Shown: in pieces, positions 1 to 13,300 of the stretch
Layout: the number at the start of each line of letters is the position of its first letter
Position numbering within the stretch: position 1 is the stretch's first letter
NCBI GenBank assembly: GCA_034336665.1
Contig: JAPFBE010000003.1
Coordinates: 58,199,352-58,263,351, forward strand
Reading direction: 5' to 3'
Length of the DNA: 64,000 bases
From: Luscinia megarhynchos
Lineage: Eukaryota; Chordata; Aves; Passeriformes; Turdidae
Position numbers and translations under genes: made by a program
Notes under the pieces: generated by a model
Seen by the model: only the letters and a program-made list of their open reading frames with translations
The model's database searches: none
Told to the model about the DNA's origin: nothing

Positions 1-3000
1 GGTTTCTTTGTATGTGGCTGCATGAAAAATGCCTTCTAATGGATGCTGATCATTTCAAAAAATTATTTGGAGCATTGTGTACTAGTAACTTGTTCTGCAC
101 GTGCACAAACCTGCACATAATATGCTGGTAATGATGCGATACCATCACAAAAGCTGTGAATATATTGAAATTAACCAGCCTTACACCAAGATCCAGCCCC
201 CAGGGAACCTCACAAGAAACAGCTGCACTCCCATAGAAGAAAGTCACGCCTAAGTTCCTCTCTAAACTAAGAAAGATTTATGAAGCAACTTTGCCAATGT
301 TTGTGGTATTTATTCCACAGTGACTCCATGGCACAATTGTTTTAAACTCACACTTCACTGCAGACTTAGTAGATATATCGGGGACACAATATAGGGTGAG
401 TCTGCTACAATAGAGCAGTTGATGAATAACTTAGGAATTTGGGAGATGTGGGTTTTTTACAATTCAAAATGCTGGGAAGCAAGTTGCTTTAAGTCTACTG
501 TAAACTGGTCGTTAACAATCGTTAAGTCATTTTGAAATATTCAGAACAAGTAAGCCCTGGCTTGTCATTTATTTCAGAGGCTCCATTTTAAAGTCTTCAG
601 TTTTTCAGCCAGGAAAACAATGAATAATGTGAGTAAGGAAAGTCATTCATAGTATTAACTAAAAACGTTTAGGTTCCTTTCTCTAGTAAGGAAAAAAAAA
701 ACCCCAACAAATCAAAAGAACAGTTAGTAGACTAGGTAACCAACCAAATAACATTGTAATTCAGCGGCGTATTTCCATGTACATAAACATATACACAGGA
801 TTGGTGAAGCTTGTAGCATCGCTTATTAGGCAGCTGCTGAACACTTCCAAAGCAAGATGCTGCTTCCAGCTGCTTGTAACTTGGCCAGACTTTGACTGCT
901 TGGGTTGAAATTTTCCAAGTTGAATGTCTGCCTTAGGCTAAATTTTGTTCCATGTGCTGTAGAAGTTACCTCTGAGTGAGGGGTCCAGAGAAAGGCAGAC
1001 TAGGATTAGAAGAACCCAGCCAAAATACTTTTTTAGTTTTGGAAAAACAACAACAAGAACAACCAAAAAAAAAAAAAAAACCCAAGAAAAATGCTGTCTC
1101 CCAGTGGCAATAGGCATCTGGCAAACTTGAAAGGCTATAATGCTCTTCCACGTCCTGATGACAGATTTGAATGAGGGGTGGAGCCATATGTTGGAGGTCC
1201 CCCTTTTGGTGCCCCCATGAAAAGTCTATCTACATTTGGTCAAATGTCCAAAAGCAAATTGCACTGTGTGCATTTTCAGTAGGTGTTTGCTAGGCCACAT
1301 CCATATTCTTCTCAGCTCCTCATGGTGATCATGATCAGACAACACAAGAAGTGTGAGCAAGTACAGCAACACAGACCACAGCCATGACCTACCACCACTG
1401 GTTACCTTCAACAGGGGGCTCTGACAGCAGTCACAGGTGTCACATTACAAATCCAGCTCATGAAGGACAGTGACACAAATATGCTACTCTAGGCCACCTG
1501 TCTGCTTTTTGGCACTTTTCCTAAGGGAAAGAAAATCTAGGAAATTACTTACAAAATGCAGTATTAAAAACATGATAAGCAAAGCAGAATTCAGAATTTA
1601 TTAGAACTAAGTGGTCTACGGTAACTAAAAATGTCTCCTAGTGTTCATATGCATCAGTCTCTAATTAGATCAATCTGTATTTGCAACTGACCTGGTCACA
1701 TATTTTCCCACTGAAGTTTTGCTATAATTAACACACAAACTCCTCTTTTTGCCCTTGTTCTCTAGAGCATTACCACACACTTTCAAATCACAGGGGAAAT
1801 TATTTCTTTTCTCTCAGGTTTTTTTTATGGTTCTCATCACTACAGTAATCTGTAAGATAAAGGATACTGTTACCCGCTTATTTTTAATATGGAAAATTAA
1901 GATAGATTAAAGCAAAAAGCTACGGACACCGAGTGAGCAATTCTGAAAGTCAAGGCTTGTATTTCTAACATGCTTAGACCTGCAAAACATCTTCTGTACA
2001 CAAAGAGCAAACAGACACTTACTTCTGTTCCAGATGGATAAATTCAGCATAACCATGAAGCAGATCCCAGGGATTCAGGCCAGGCTCCCAGAAAACCCAG
2101 CAGACCACGAGCAAAAGCCTTCATGTTTATATGGAAATCAATGGCCAAGGCCAGGGCTGCAAAATCCGATTCTCCAGCTGTCTCAGCCACGAAGCTACCT
2201 CCACCTCTGCACACAGGTGTGTGCCTAATTCATGTTAGCTCTTCTCACTGCTGCACAGCCAGAGAGCTGCTAGACCTTGGGGGGACACATCTGTTGTCCC
2301 GGAAGACCAGAGTCCAGACTCAGTGCCTGGGAAGGACGCTGGCATGTCCTGTCACGACCAACACCATCCTCGGGCACAGACCCGCGGCACACAGATGAGC
2401 CCGGCATCCTGAGCACTCGGCTTTGCAAACTTACCGACGGGGTAGGGCTGGGCACAGGGGAGAGGCGGTAAATGTATAGAATATATATGGAGATCAGCGG
2501 CATCCACTGGGTGGCAGGCATGTTTCACGGGAGCCAGAGCCAGTGCGTATACAGATGTATACAAAACGAAACCTCCTAAATACTGGGCTTGTTCTCAGAA
2601 GCAGCAATTGAACGGACACGGTGAAAAAAAAAATCCCACAGAGGGAAGTTAATATATTCTGCCTTGATTTTAACACCAGCTTCTTGTCCACGGTGCAAGG
2701 GCATTGGAACTACCCTGGGACTCGGGGGTTAGAGCTGTGTGGACACACAGTGCCCCATATCCCTTCTGAAGGTGGGTGCTCTCACTCCAGGTAGCAAGAT
2801 AGGAGTCTTCAGAGTCTCTGCTGCGCTAATTAACGACCAATGCCTACAGAGGCAAAGCCTTTGAACTCTTCCCCAATTTAACAAACTCGGGAGGAAAGAA
2901 TTTTTTTTTTGGACTAACAGTTATAAATGAGCCCATGTGTGTAAGCAGCTAAATTTTAAAGTTGAAAGAAACATAAAAAGCCAGTATTTTCCATGGATTT

Positions 3001-3470
3001 CCACTTAGCATCTCAGCAGAATCATTTCAAAAGTTGCTTAGATGGAGAAGAGGCCACCAACCAAATTTCAACCCAGGGCATACATTTATAGCCATATTGT
3101 GAACTACATAAAAAGTACACTTATAATGGAAATGCTGACAAATGCAAAACTCCTGCAGCTAGCTATGACAGTCTGACCACAAGCCCTCCTTGTGAGAGGA
3201 AAAGGCAACCTCCCCACCTCCTTTCTCAGGCAGCCCGACAGCGAGCTGGGGCGGGGGGTGCTCGGTACAGGCACCACTGCCCTGTCCCTGTAGGATGGAT
3301 CGAGGCAACTCCCCGTATTTCCCACATGTTGAATGAGACACCCCCCTGTTTTCGCCATAAACAACCGGAGGGCCTCTTACAGCCATGACTCACTCCGCAG
3401 GCTTCTCCTCCACCCCTGTGCGTGACTGTAGCAAACAGGCTGCCAGCTGCAGCCGGTGAATTAAGACGAC
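1..3470. other. AT-rich non-coding sequence, probably ELF1 intron 1
   Basis: I recognise no coding exon, RNA gene or clear transposon here. Reading frames are short and look random. Because ELF1 lies head-to-head with WBP4 in other vertebrates and its first exon is non-coding with a long first intron, this stretch is most likely the start of ELF1 intron 1, read on the minus strand. That is inference from synteny. There is a poly-A run near 1063-1080 and nothing else notable. Confidence 0.4.
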
Positions 3471-4102
3471 TTTTTTCGCAGAACCGTGGGGAGATCAGTC
3501 ACACAGGGCTGGGCGGGGAGGGGAGGGTGAGGGAGTGCTGCGGAGCACCAGCCCGGGGTGAGTTTTTCTGCGGGGGAAGCAGCGGAGGAGGCGATCCGGG
3601 GCCGCCCGGGTGTGACCGTGCGGTGCCCGTCCCCGTGGCCGGGACGGCGCCGGCCTTGCCCCCCTCACCCGCGGCCGGCCGCCGCCGCGGCTGCCCCACG
3701 ACGGCGGGAGAGAGGGAGGAAAGGGCGGCGGCGACAGGGGCAGCGGGGAGAGGGAGAGGTGAAGCCGACACGCAGCAGGAGCCCGCCGACACACGCACCG
3801 CCGAACTCCCAGAAAGTTGGCAGCGGCGCCCGGCGGGACGCGGCTCCGCTGGCCGCCGCCCCAGGGCGCGCACTGCCGCCCGGCCGGGCCCCGCTGCCTC
3901 CCCGGCCCCTTCGCACCCTATCACCGCCCTTCTCCCCACTCCATCTCCCACGGGCGCCGCGGGGCAGGGACCGCCCGGCACAGGGCGCTGCCGGCGGCGG
4001 GGCTCGAACCCGGGGCCCGCGGTGTTTCTCCCCACCGCAGGGGAGGCGGCTGAGCCTCCCGGTGCCCCCAAGCGCAGGACTTGGGTGGCGGGCGGCACTC
4101 AC

Positions 4103-4280
4103 CGAGCGGCCGCGGCTCCTTCTCCCTGCCCGGGCGGCTCCCGCTGAGCGCTCGCCTCCTCGGGGGCGAGGGAGGAGGAGCGGGCGAGGGCAGGAGGTGG
4201 AGAAGGGCGGGGCGCAAAGCGCGGCTTGAGCCCTCCCGGCTCCCGTCGCAGCGCACTCCCTCTCCCGGCGCCGCCCCATC
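4103..4280 (-). other. ELF1: Predicted non-coding first exon of ELF1
   Basis: On the minus strand the sequence ending at 4103 is followed by GTGAGT (4102-4097), a consensus 5' splice site, inside the CpG island upstream of WBP4. In human, ELF1 (an ETS-family transcription factor) is divergent from WBP4 and starts with an untranslated exon. The upper boundary at 4280 is only a guess for the transcription start. No ELF1 protein sequence is visible in the window, so the assignment rests on synteny and the splice site. Confidence 0.35.
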
Positions 4281-4364
4281 CTAGCCCGGCGGCGCGGCGA
4301 GCGGAGGGGCGCGCAGGGCGGCGGTGCGGAGCGGAGCGGCGGCGCGGCTGCCGGGGGAGCGGCG

Positions 4365-4366
4365 AT
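4365..4366 (+). CDS. WBP4: WBP4 exon 1 coding part: first two bases of the start codon
   Basis: Exon 1 ends in GGCGAT followed by donor GTGAGT (4367-4372). Only A and T of the initiator are in this exon. The G comes from exon 2 at 10614. The spliced context has a purine at -3 and G at +4, a good Kozak match. The rest of exon 1 upstream is 5' UTR with an unknown start. Confidence 0.85.
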
Positions 4367-7300
4367 GTGAGTGCCGGGGGCCGGGAGGGAGCGGGCACAG
4401 CCCCCCGCCCTGCCAGCCGGGGTCGGGCAGGGCTGGCGGCCTGCGGTGCGGGGCCGGGCCGGGCCGGGGCCCCGCAGGCCGTGGGGAGGTCGGGGCTCGT
4501 GGGGCTGCGGCCGTGCCCCGGCTGTGGCCGGCGACCCCCGCCCCGCCGAGTGAGGCGTTTCACTGTCGCTGCAGCCGCTCTGCTCCCGTCCGCCTGCCGT
4601 TCGCTTCAGGTTGTTTGGTTTTGCTGCGCCGCCTTGCTCTTATCGCCCCAGCACACGCCGGGCAGCTTCGCCTCCCGCCGGGGGGACACGGCGTCCCTCA
4701 GAGCGGGGCCGTGGGGCCCGTGGCCCTCACCCTCCTCTTTACCCGTCTTCTCCCCCCTCTGTCTTCTCCTCCCTCTCCCTGCACTCCCCCGCACTCCCTC
4801 CTGCCCCTCTCTCCGTCCTGCCTCCTTCCCTCTCCCCCTCCCTCTCCCCCACCTTGCGTCCTCCTTTGTCGCCTTTGGTTCTGGGCGAGGCGAGGAAGAA
4901 AATTGTCTGTGCCTTGGTCTTACCTGGCCATCACTAACTGCTTGAAGCCTTTAGTTAGGAAATTTGTGTTAATGTCTGGGGGGAGGGGATGTGTAAAAAT
5001 CTAAGCTGCTGTCTTTATTAGGTGAGAATGGCATATAGAATGGTGTGTCTGTTTGTTTGTTTCTGTTACTTTTCAAAATATCTTAACTTCCCTACTGAAA
5101 AAAAATCATAACCCGGTCAAAAATTTCTCCAGAGGTCTGTCTGTGGGGCAGTGCTTGATGGTGAGCTGTGTGACTGGTATTAGGTACAGCAGTGTTCTTA
5201 ATTTTAGTTATTGCTAAAATTATACCTGGACAGATTCCTGACCCAATTTATGTTGCTGTTTTTTTCCTCTCTTCTAATTCTTATCACGTTCTTCCTGACA
5301 CAGCCCATATCCTTCTTCTGCATCTACAGCAGCAGACCTCTGCTCTCAGGAGATATCCCTGACTTCAGATATTTAATTTTTGAAAGCTGACTCAGGCAGT
5401 TCACTTTAGAGTCTCTGTATAAGGATGAAACACGCACCTAAGGAGTTCAATGTGCTTCTCAAGTGTCTCTTTAGTATGCAAAGAGTGCTGTTTTTGAGAT
5501 GACAGTTTCCATCTATTGCCAGGGAGAACAGAGACAACTCTACCTGACTATTTAAACAACTGAAGTTAGAGGAGATGACCTAGAGAATTGGAGCTCCATA
5601 CATGCAGAAGGCTGCTTTCCCTGATATCTTTGTGCTTTCTTGTATGTTAAAAGTATTTGTGGCATTGGAAGTGGTTGAGTCAACATCCCTGGAGGTAGTT
5701 AAAAGAGGCAGATGTGTCACTTAGGGACATGGTTTAGTGGTGGATTTTGCAGTGCTGGGCTAAGGGTTGGACTCAATGATCTTAAAGGTCTTTTCCAACC
5801 TAAATGATTCTATGATTCTGTAATTTACAATTTTGAAAAGAGGTCTGGTTTCATGCAAATACAGGTCAGGCTGGGCAGCTTCTGCAGACTCTGTTTCCCA
5901 TTGGATATTATAATTTTTATGTAGTTTACAGGGGCCTAATATAATGATAGAAAGAAGCAGACGTTTGGGTTGTGAATTAGAATTTATGGAGGGATTGCAA
6001 AAAATATAATTGACTTGAGGGCCAGAAGAGCAAAGCCCTTCAGAGAACTGCCATGTTTCATGTGGTTGAAACTCCCATCTGGTTCTGCTCTGTAGGAGCC
6101 CACGTATATATTGTGTAGTCTATTAAAAAGCCAATAAGCTGGGGTTAGGCAGAAGGACAGTCCCATGTACTCACAGTGTCAGGGCGACTCTTTTCTTTAG
6201 ACTTTACATTTAAATACCTTAAAAAAAAAGTTGAGGGTATTTAGCTAAGAAGAGTTTTTTAGGGTACAATTAGTACACTATGAATGAACAGAGTTGCTGT
6301 GAATTATTAGGGAGTGTGAGTCATTAGGGGCCATAGCACTGGGACCTACTTCATAGTACAAGAAAACATTTTTTATCTTCTTCTCTGCCAGTCTTAGCAT
6401 TGCAATTTTAGATCTCACCAATAAAGGGATATTTGAATTAGAATTAGCTGTTCTGGAACAGCTTCCCATGTGGAGGAGGGTTTGTTGTGAAATACATGGA
6501 ATTTTTTTTCTTTTGTTTTTTTTTTTCTACTTCTTTCCATTACAGAAATGTTACTTGTGTTCAGAAGTACACAGTATTTCTAAATAGTGCTCAGAAATAA
6601 AAGCAGATTCTGTCCTTTTGAGTGGCTGTTATAGAATAGCCGCAATATCTACCCTGAAGTAATTTGCTTGTGTAGTCAAGAAATTGACTCTTACTCACAA
6701 ACGTGTATTCAAGGCGATGTAGCAGCTCTTCAGTGCTCAAACTTGCAAAAAGCTGTAAGACGTTAAATTCTTATAAAGTGTTTGGAAGTTGTAGATACTC
6801 AAACCAAAGAAGACTGCTGAGCCTGTGTGTGCTGTTTTTTACCCCCAAGGGCTTCTGATTTGGACAGATACATCCCTAATACAAACCCCCTGCATCCCTG
6901 CCATATTTCAAGTTAGATATTTTAAAATAGAGCTATTCAAATACTTCCAGATTTTGTTTGTACAATAAAATTACTTTTTCATTGTGTTCAGAACCACCAA
7001 AACCAGTTTGATTTCAGTGCATGGTAGGAATAGAATTCTCCAACTCAATCTCTATGTAAAGTTTAGCAAAGCTGTCTCAGCTCAAGAAAGCTATTTTATG
7101 AGAGGTTTTAAGCTTCTCTGTATAAGGAGAGCTGCTTGCACCACCTCTTGGGACATTAATGGTACAGTAACATGTGGGGAGGAGCAGCCTGCAGGTTGAG
7201 GGTTCAGGGCTCTGGACTCCTGTACTTGAGTAACAGGTTACTTGCTGAAGCTGTCCTTTTTGCATACTCCCAAACACATGGTTCCTGTGCTGGAATGCAT

Positions 7301-10300
7301 AACTTGCTCACTGTTGCTGTAACTGTGTGGTTCTTCTGGCTTAAGAAATGTATTGTGCAGATTATAAATACCTGAGTTTCAGGTATTGATGAGTTACATC
7401 ATTTTCATACCTTTTGGAAGGCAAATGGGACAGGCATTGTTAATGCAGTTGTTACTTCTTTCTTGTCTTGTTCACTCTGGTGTTTTAAATTAATTTCAGA
7501 AATCTGAAAATGTTTTTAACATTGATCTATTTGCATTCTGTGGTTTGCAGACAAAACTTTGTCGTCTCATGAGTTTCCAAAAAACAGCTTGATGTTCATT
7601 TCCTTCTTTTCCTTCCTTTTTCTTTAGCCCCCTAAAATGTTTTACATTCTTCTTCTGGTACATTCTGAGTGGTATAACCAGTAAAAGTTGAAGGAAAATC
7701 ATTGTTCTTGAGGAGACACAAATTGGTTGCAAGTTAGTATGGGATTTCCAAGTCTGGATGAGTCTACAGCAATTGCCCAGTACCCGTCTGTATTGGTGCT
7801 GCCCTGTTCTCTGGTAGCAGGCTACCAAGTTGATTTGCTCAGCTAGCTCTGGAAAGTCAGATTCCAAAAAGAGTTGGTCTAGAACCCTTCCCCTGAGTTA
7901 GAGCTTTGCAGTGAAACTGGCACACCTCTCTGGGTCTGTGTCACTAAGCTCCCTTTTTTCACACCTGGTGAAATGTGTGCTAAACCTCAACCCTGCAAAC
8001 CTGGACAAGGCAGACGTGCTGTGCTCTAGACTGTCTCGGAGTTACACTGGTGCTGGCCAGCTGGCCAACTTTCTAGTCCTTAGGAGGCTGGCCCAGCTGT
8101 AGAGCAAGAATCAGCCTTTACTTCTGGCAGAAGACAAGGAGTCCTAAAAGCTGTATCATTTCAACTGCAATGACTTTATAAAATAACTGTGTTTCCCATG
8201 ACTTGTACACAATTGTTCAAGAATAAAAGAACTCTGTACTACTTTAAGAGCATCTACTCTCAAGCCCATGTTTGTCAGATTGATAAAACAATTGCAGACT
8301 TAAAAAATTGTCATGGATCTGAATTTTGACAGGAGCCCATGAAGCACTTGTAGCATCTCAATAAAGTGGGTTTTTGCTTCAGTAGCTGCTGCTTTCCAAA
8401 TATTCCTCTTTGGTTTGCTCTCATTGCAGCACCACTGAAACTTTGCAGGTTCTACTGTTGTTACAGTGGCAGATGTTATTCCATGGATATTTCAGCTGAA
8501 CTTGCTCTTTTTTTTCCCAGTGGTGTGAACTCAAGTAGAAAATCTTTAAGAGAATTATTTGGTAAATAAGATTCCTCATGCTCATAAGCCACAGAATTGA
8601 GATCATAAATTACACAATTAATTTCATTAATCATGAAATGCAGGATTTAAGGTTCTTAGGATATCTGTGCACACTACCATTTACATTTATTTTATATGTA
8701 GCAGTAGAGAGACAGCTCCAGTTTTAATGAAAACCAATAGGAGATGAAGCTAAAAGACTTTTATCAAGTGGATTTGTGCTGAAGCCACAGGTGTGTCCTC
8801 AGGTTCTCCAGAGTGATTACGTATGTATTGCTACAGTGGTTTGCAACAGATGTGGTGGCCAGCAGCATGTAGGAAAGAAATTGGTGTAAAATAGAGCTGT
8901 GAAAATACAGCTTATCAGACTCTCAGGTCTTGACTTGTGGTGGGTGCACCTGTACAATCTTAATTTTAGCACTCACATTTGAGTCTGTTGAAGAGACAGA
9001 GCCTCCTGTCTTAGGTTAAACTTGGAAGAAGGCAGAGGTTCTTGCACATCCAAAACATACAGTGAGGCTTTTTTTACAGTTTATGTTTTCTGTCAAAATT
9101 GGTCAATTGCCATAGGAAATTTAGCCCTGCATTTAGCTGAAAATTTATTGTAGATGATGTCAAAGGGTTTAGAGACAATTTATAGCTCAAGCAGGAAAAA
9201 GGATCTTGAGGTATTTCTGAGCTTTGAATTTCTCCCTCCCACTCAGCTAGTTTTCCAGCCAGAGCATCTTGGGCTTTGCCCTAGTGTGTTTGGGTATAAG
9301 TCTCAAAAAAACCCTTTTAATTAAATGTGTAACTATGTAATCACACAGCTCTAAAGTACAGCATTTCTGTTTAAATTGGGGAAAGCCCAGCTGTTTCTTT
9401 CTAGATTTCCAGGAAATTGCTTGAAAAGCTGTGCATTTCTAACACGCTATTTCTTATAGGTTGATACATTTTTGCAGAGTACATCCTTTGTACTTAGACT
9501 TTCAAATAATCATAGTCTCTTGGTGATTGTATTTTTGTGTGAAGCAATGATGGGAGAGTGTATTTCGATACCTGCTTAAATTGTAGGAGTTGAGTTGATC
9601 AGGTCTGTTTCTGTAATTAAAGATCTGCTCACATGTATCATAAGGGTTGAGGGTGCTATTGTTGTGCATGGAGGAAGTTTTGGTTTTGTTGAATAAGAAT
9701 GTGAGGAAGTATTTTCCTTGAACTTTGTACAGTGGTCTTCAGACAAAAGGCCAAGATTCAATTTTTCTGATATTCTCAGTGTAATAATGAATATTTTTTA
9801 AATGTTGTCCCTCATTCTTTGTCATTTTAACTTAAAAACACAGAAGTCTGTTGCTCAAGTGTGTTCTGGTGAACCAGAGTATTGTGTTTGTTGCTGCAAG
9901 CCAATGAGAAATAGAATTGCTTCTACACAAGTCTCATCTGGCATTAGGAAGCTGTTTTTGATGAAGAAACAGCCATTGGAGGATGTTGGTTTTATTGTTA
10001 AATACTTTGATACACTAACTTTTCAGCTCTGAAGAGTTTTCCCCAAGTTTCCTTGCTTATCTAATTACATGGTTCAGAAATTCCTACATTTTTACAGTGA
10101 AACATCCAAACAATTTACTGCTGTGTCTGTGACCCCACAGGTCAGAATCTGGTCTGGGATTCACTCCCCACAGTAGCTCAGCGTTGTCCAGAACTGCACC
10201 TTTGTGTTGCTGAGTTCACTGTGTACATTATCCAGCATTTTTTATGAAAAACAGTGCAAGTTGCACTTTTCTGACCATTCCACATTTAAATGGGGTGTCC

Positions 10301-13300
10301 AGAGCTGCTTGTTTATCTGCGCCTTGCTTTGTCTTGTATTTCTGGTTCTTACAGCACTGCCTCAGTTGTAAAAGTTTTGCAGTTTTTGGAGATCAGATGG
10401 TCAAAATCTGGCTACTGAACTGTGCTTTATGAGACACAGTTGTTAATACAGCTACTGGCTCCCCAAACTTGGTTTAAAAAAAAATCAAACTCTTAGTATT
10501 TAATCACCCAAAGAAGACTAGATTTCGTTTCTGAAGATATATATAAATATATATGAAAACTTATGGCTTTGGTTATTGTTTCAGATTATGCATCTTTTTT
10601 TTTCTTTCCCCAGGGCCGATTACTGGAAATCTCAGCCTAAAAAATTCTGCGATTACTGCAAGTGCTGGATAGCAGACAACAGACCTGTACGATGGTCTAC
10701 CATACTATGTCCATTATTTGAAATATTAGGAATTTGAATTACAGGCTTTAAACATCACTTTTTGATACTAGTCTGTTGATGCATGAAATTTGTTCTATAA
10801 AAATGCCTTTGTGATACCTGTGGTGCTTAAAGTAAATTACATCAGAGCCAGATACCCACATACAAGATGGTGTGTGCTGTTCTCCTTGGCAGTACAGATA
10901 AGGACTAGATATCTGACCCTGCTTACTCTTCGAGCTCTGTAACTTAACATTGGTCTGTCTTGAAACTGTCTGTGCCTGTCCTTCGCTTTCATGTGCAAGT
11001 AGAAAGCACAGCCTGGCATCTGTACTGCTTGTATGTGGTAGGCACAGTACAGCCAGTGCTCTGAGCTCTTAAAGCAGATTTCTTTCATTTCACATCACCC
11101 ACAGAAGCTTTACTGGGTTACAGAAAGGTGTTTGAGCTTCCAGATGCCTTTTGCAGACTACTAGACACATTGGTGTCTTCCTTAGTACTAAGTTTTGCAT
11201 TCTTGACTGGATGCCAGGGGTACTCCTAGAGCTGAGCTTCCTCTGGCTTACTGTAAGATACCTAATTAGCTACGTGAACTACAGGTATCTTCTCAGAGTA
11301 AGTGAAGAGAAATACATGTCAAGGGAGGGATTTGAGCAACTTACAAACTCTGTCTCTAAACGAGATGAGTCATCCTAGGATGTGCATCCTTTGCACATCG
11401 GTTTGTGCAAAGGTCAGGCTTAGGTATCTAACATCTGAACACCCAAATGAGCACTGACGTTTTTATGTGAGAAGCACATCAGGACTACCACTGTTGTACC
11501 TGAGCTTCTGAACTCCTTCCAGCTCCTACTGGCTTCAGTCTTTCTGGCAGCTTACTGGCTTGCAGACTGTTCCATTATCCTTGGTTATCCAACTCTCCCA
11601 CTTTCTTCTCTCTCTCCTTTTCAGATTTTTGAACCTGCAGACTAGTTTAAATTCATGAGCTATTTCTGAGGGGTAACATAATGTAATTAAGGGCACTAGC
11701 TAATACTTTGAGTACTAAATAACCCATATGGTTTTTAAAAGTTTGCATGAAAACAGGGGAAAAAAATTGTGATGATACATGGAAGGATAGCATGAAGAGG
11801 GAAACCCAGATTCCCTGTTATTTGTCTCTAGCATGTGTGATGAGCAGTATTATTTGAAAAAAAATACTATAAATATACTATGAGATTTTATAATTTCTCT
11901 GTTGAATGTTTCCCAGTGTTCCTGTATTCCTATAGCCGTTTTAGAGCTGTAGTGTTTGCTATAAATGTTCTCAGAACAGGTTACATTTAGGCTTGTTCAA
12001 CTAAAATTAGTCCAAGTAAATTTAAAGTAACTAAAATTAATTGTTTTAAAACTGTATAATACATATTACTTTTCTTGGTTTTTTTCTTACTTTGAAGAGC
12101 ATTGATTTTCATGAAAGAGGAAAGAATCATAAAGAAAATGTGGCAAAGAGAATTAGTGAGGTAACTCAAATATCTTAATTGCACAAACGCTTATTTTTAC
12201 TCTCTTTTTATCAGTTTGGTTTAATTTATTCTCTTGGGGACTTTTTGTTTTGTTTTAGATTAGGAAGAAAAGCTTGGAAAAGGCAAAAGAAGAAGAAAAC
12301 ATGTCAAAAGAATTTGCAGCAATGGAGGAGGCTGCAATGAAAGCCTATCAAGAAGATATGAAAAGGCTTGGAATTAAGCCAGGTAGTTCATATAGCTGCT
12401 AGAGGATTAAATACAGAATTGAAAGAATATTGAATAGAAAAGTTTTATCTTAAATTAGCTTTAGGAGCAAGAGAGGAACCCTCCAGGACTGTTGCTCATT
12501 AAAAAAAAAAAAAATTGAGTCTGCAAATTGCCAGTAGTAGAAGTTGCAGTACAGAGTATTTATAGCTATGGTATCCCCTGATCCATGGAAAAATCAAATT
12601 TGGAGTAGAAAAATTAAACAATGTGTTATCAAGAAGTCAGGCTGTAGTTGGTGCCTTGAATCAGCAGTGCAGCTTGCTTTGATTAATTTTATGTTTTGCT
12701 TTTGCCAGTTGGAGGCAAAAGTTCCCATGAGTAGGAACAGTGGAGATGAGAATCTCCTAGTCAGCTTGCAGCTCAGCAAGTACCTTTGTTCTGCACATTG
12801 AAGACATATTATCCTTTAAAAGCAAATTTGTAGTTTCAGGCTCCTGAAGTAGCTGTCTTTTTCATAACTCTTTCAGTTTCTCTTTTGTTATTTAGTTAGA
12901 CCTCATTGGTCCTTAAGCTTTTTCTCTTTGTTACTCATAATTTTAAATTTGGACGTTGTTATGATGCTATAGTAGTGGTAGAAAGCAAGATTCTTTTAAT
13001 GTAGTCTTTTAAGGGCACCTGCTATGGGTATAATACTAATGATTTTCACTCATGAGTGAAAATACTCATAAGAACAAAGTTCCCTATTTTCTGTTGTGCA
13101 AGAGTGACTAATATTTAAGTTCAGAATAGTACTTTTTTTAAAGGATATTATTTTCTCTAAGATGATGTAGGTTCCAGTTCAACACAGAGTAAAATGCAGA
13201 GTAACACAGTAGAAACTAAAGCAAAGAAAGAAAAGAAAGAGAAGAAGGAAAAGAAAGAGAAGAAAAAAAAGACACTTCAGGACGCCTCAATGCCACCAAA

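Larger units (their letters stand above)
3470..4720. promoter_or_regulatory. CpG island, likely bidirectional ELF1/WBP4 promoter
   Basis: GC content rises sharply and CG dinucleotides are dense, in contrast to the AT-rich flanks. The island holds the WBP4 first exon on the plus strand, ending with donor GTGAGT at 4367. About 265 bp away on the minus strand is an equally good donor, GTGAGT at 4102-4097. Two outward-facing donors inside one island fit a divergent promoter. The many long reading frames in this stretch (up to about 240 codons, overlapping on both strands) are a by-product of high GC and are not listed as genes. Confidence 0.7.

Noticed and set aside
3422..5004. Several GC-rich frames of up to 241 codons around the WBP4 CpG island
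   Set aside because: High GC suppresses stop codons. Both strands and several frames are open, composition is P/R/G/A-rich, and they clash with the WBP4 first exon.
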